Assembly: GCF_002835995.1 (NCBI RefSeq)
Contig: NZ_PJBZ01000058.1
Location: forward strand, 1 to 55,045
From: Psychromonas sp. Urea-02u-13
Lineage (GTDB): Bacteria; Pseudomonadota; Gammaproteobacteria; Enterobacterales; Psychromonadaceae
Reading direction: 5' to 3'
DNA length: 55,045 nt
Under the pieces are notes generated by a model that saw nothing but the letters and a program-made list of their open reading frames with translations, was not told the DNA's origin and did not search any database. Position numbers and translations under genes: made by a program. Below are positions 54,535 to 55,045 of this stretch, in pieces. Positions within the stretch are counted from its first letter, which is position 1; each line of letters starts with the position of its first letter.

Positions 54535-54978
54535 TCATACTCGTAATTCCATTGATTGAAAGCCAATGCCATCTTTTTCTCCTGCATCACCAACCATTTT
54601 GAAACCAAAGTTTTGATAAATTGGAATTGCGAATAGGGATGATCTGAGCGTATATATTTCAGCTATGCAGACATTTCGAGCATAGCTCCACAGGCTCTTA
54701 GAAATGCCTTTGCCTTGATGATTTTCGGCAACAAATAGATGGTATAAATGACTATTTCCTTTTAATGCCAAATAACCCACTATTTCCCCATGAATTTCAT
54801 AAACAAAGTTTTGATATTCTTCGTTTATGATTCTATTTAAAAATGCTTTTTCCGTCAGCGTTTCAGCAAACCAATCAGGTAACTCGCTTTCAATACTTTC
54901 TAAGTAAAAATGCGAAAGAGATATTACAAGGGAGCATATTTTGGAAACATCATTTTCATTTGCTACTCGAATACTCAT
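54535..54978 (-). CDS. GNAT-family N-acetyltransferase
   Basis: A 147-residue GNAT. Motif A is LYHLFVAENHQGKGISKSLW, with the Q/R-x2-G-x-G/A acetyl-CoA loop as HQGKGIS at about residues 92-98. The N-terminus MSIRVANENDVSKICSLV and the C-terminal IYQNFGFKMVGDAG (motif B) are typical. It acetylates an unknown amine. It is near the right edge of the window; the upstream 54979-55045 has no gene. Confidence 0.88.
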   Translation of the reverse strand: MSIRVANENDVSKICSLVISLSHFYLESIESELPDWFAETLTEKAFLNRIINEEYQNFVYEIHGEIVGYLALKGNSHLYHLFVAENHQGKGISKSLWSYARNVCIAEIYTLRSSLFAIPIYQNFGFKMVGDAGEKDGIGFQSMELRV

Positions 54979-55045
54979 AGATTTACCTGAATGTTAAAGC
55001 CGTGTTAAGTGGATTAAAACGGCGGATAGCAACATTAGAAAATGG

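Overview
The window looks like chromosome of a marine, AT-rich Gammaproteobacterium. Gene content and protein style fit the Psychromonas/Shewanella/Vibrio neighbourhood. The evidence is cydDC, an ynb-type lipid operon, a vibrioferrin-type siderophore locus, a chromosomal Qnr-type protein, and zinc-free ribosomal protein paralogues under a Zur-like operator. No rRNA, tRNA, CRISPR array or complete insertion sequence was seen. The genus is inference only.

Layout. 0.1-9.3 kb (mostly minus strand) holds a KefB-type K+/H+ antiporter, a secreted alkyl sulfatase with a LysR regulator, ribA, a glutathionyl-hydroquinone reductase, a pirin pseudogene with two lesions, and a complete subclass B1-type metallo-beta-lactamase. 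9.4-14.9 kb holds an SDR enzyme behind an 11-copy CTAA microsatellite, OsmC, the rpmE2-rpmJ2 pair with two Zur-like boxes, an MltC-like lytic transglycosylase, and a divergent LysR/LysE pair. 15.3-20.8 kb is a five-gene lipid operon (ynbA-ynbC-ynbD-ynbB plus a PlsC-type acyltransferase). 20.9-26.3 kb has a quinone-oxidoreductase-like gene and a LysR gene separated by a 41-copy heptanucleotide minisatellite, then a YkgJ cysteine-cluster protein, a Qnr-like pentapeptide protein and HflX.

26.4-40.8 kb is a complete Fur-controlled siderophore locus. pvsABCDE (ATP-grasp, NIS synthetase, MFS exporter, NIS synthetase, PLP decarboxylase) runs leftward. From a shared Fur box, pvuB-C-D-E (periplasmic binding protein, two permeases, ATPase) runs rightward. 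A second Fur box precedes an SbnG-type citrate synthase gene and a TonB-dependent receptor. The set is sufficient on paper for precursor supply, assembly, export, outer-membrane uptake and inner-membrane import of a vibrioferrin-like carboxylate siderophore. The SbnG-type gene is the unusual part.

41.2-51.2 kb contains cydDC (cytochrome bd assembly) and a four-gene peptide/nickel-family ABC importer. 51.4-55.0 kb is accessory in character: small unrelated minus-strand genes (a three-repeat hypothetical, DUF5713, GST, zinc-ribbon, phosphoribosyltransferase, GNAT) with at least one attC-like inverted repeat, possibly the edge of a gene-cassette array. The most interesting candidates are the pvs/SbnG hybrid locus, the ynb-plsC lipid operon, the B1 lactamase and Qnr genes, and the heptanucleotide array with its dispersed relatives.
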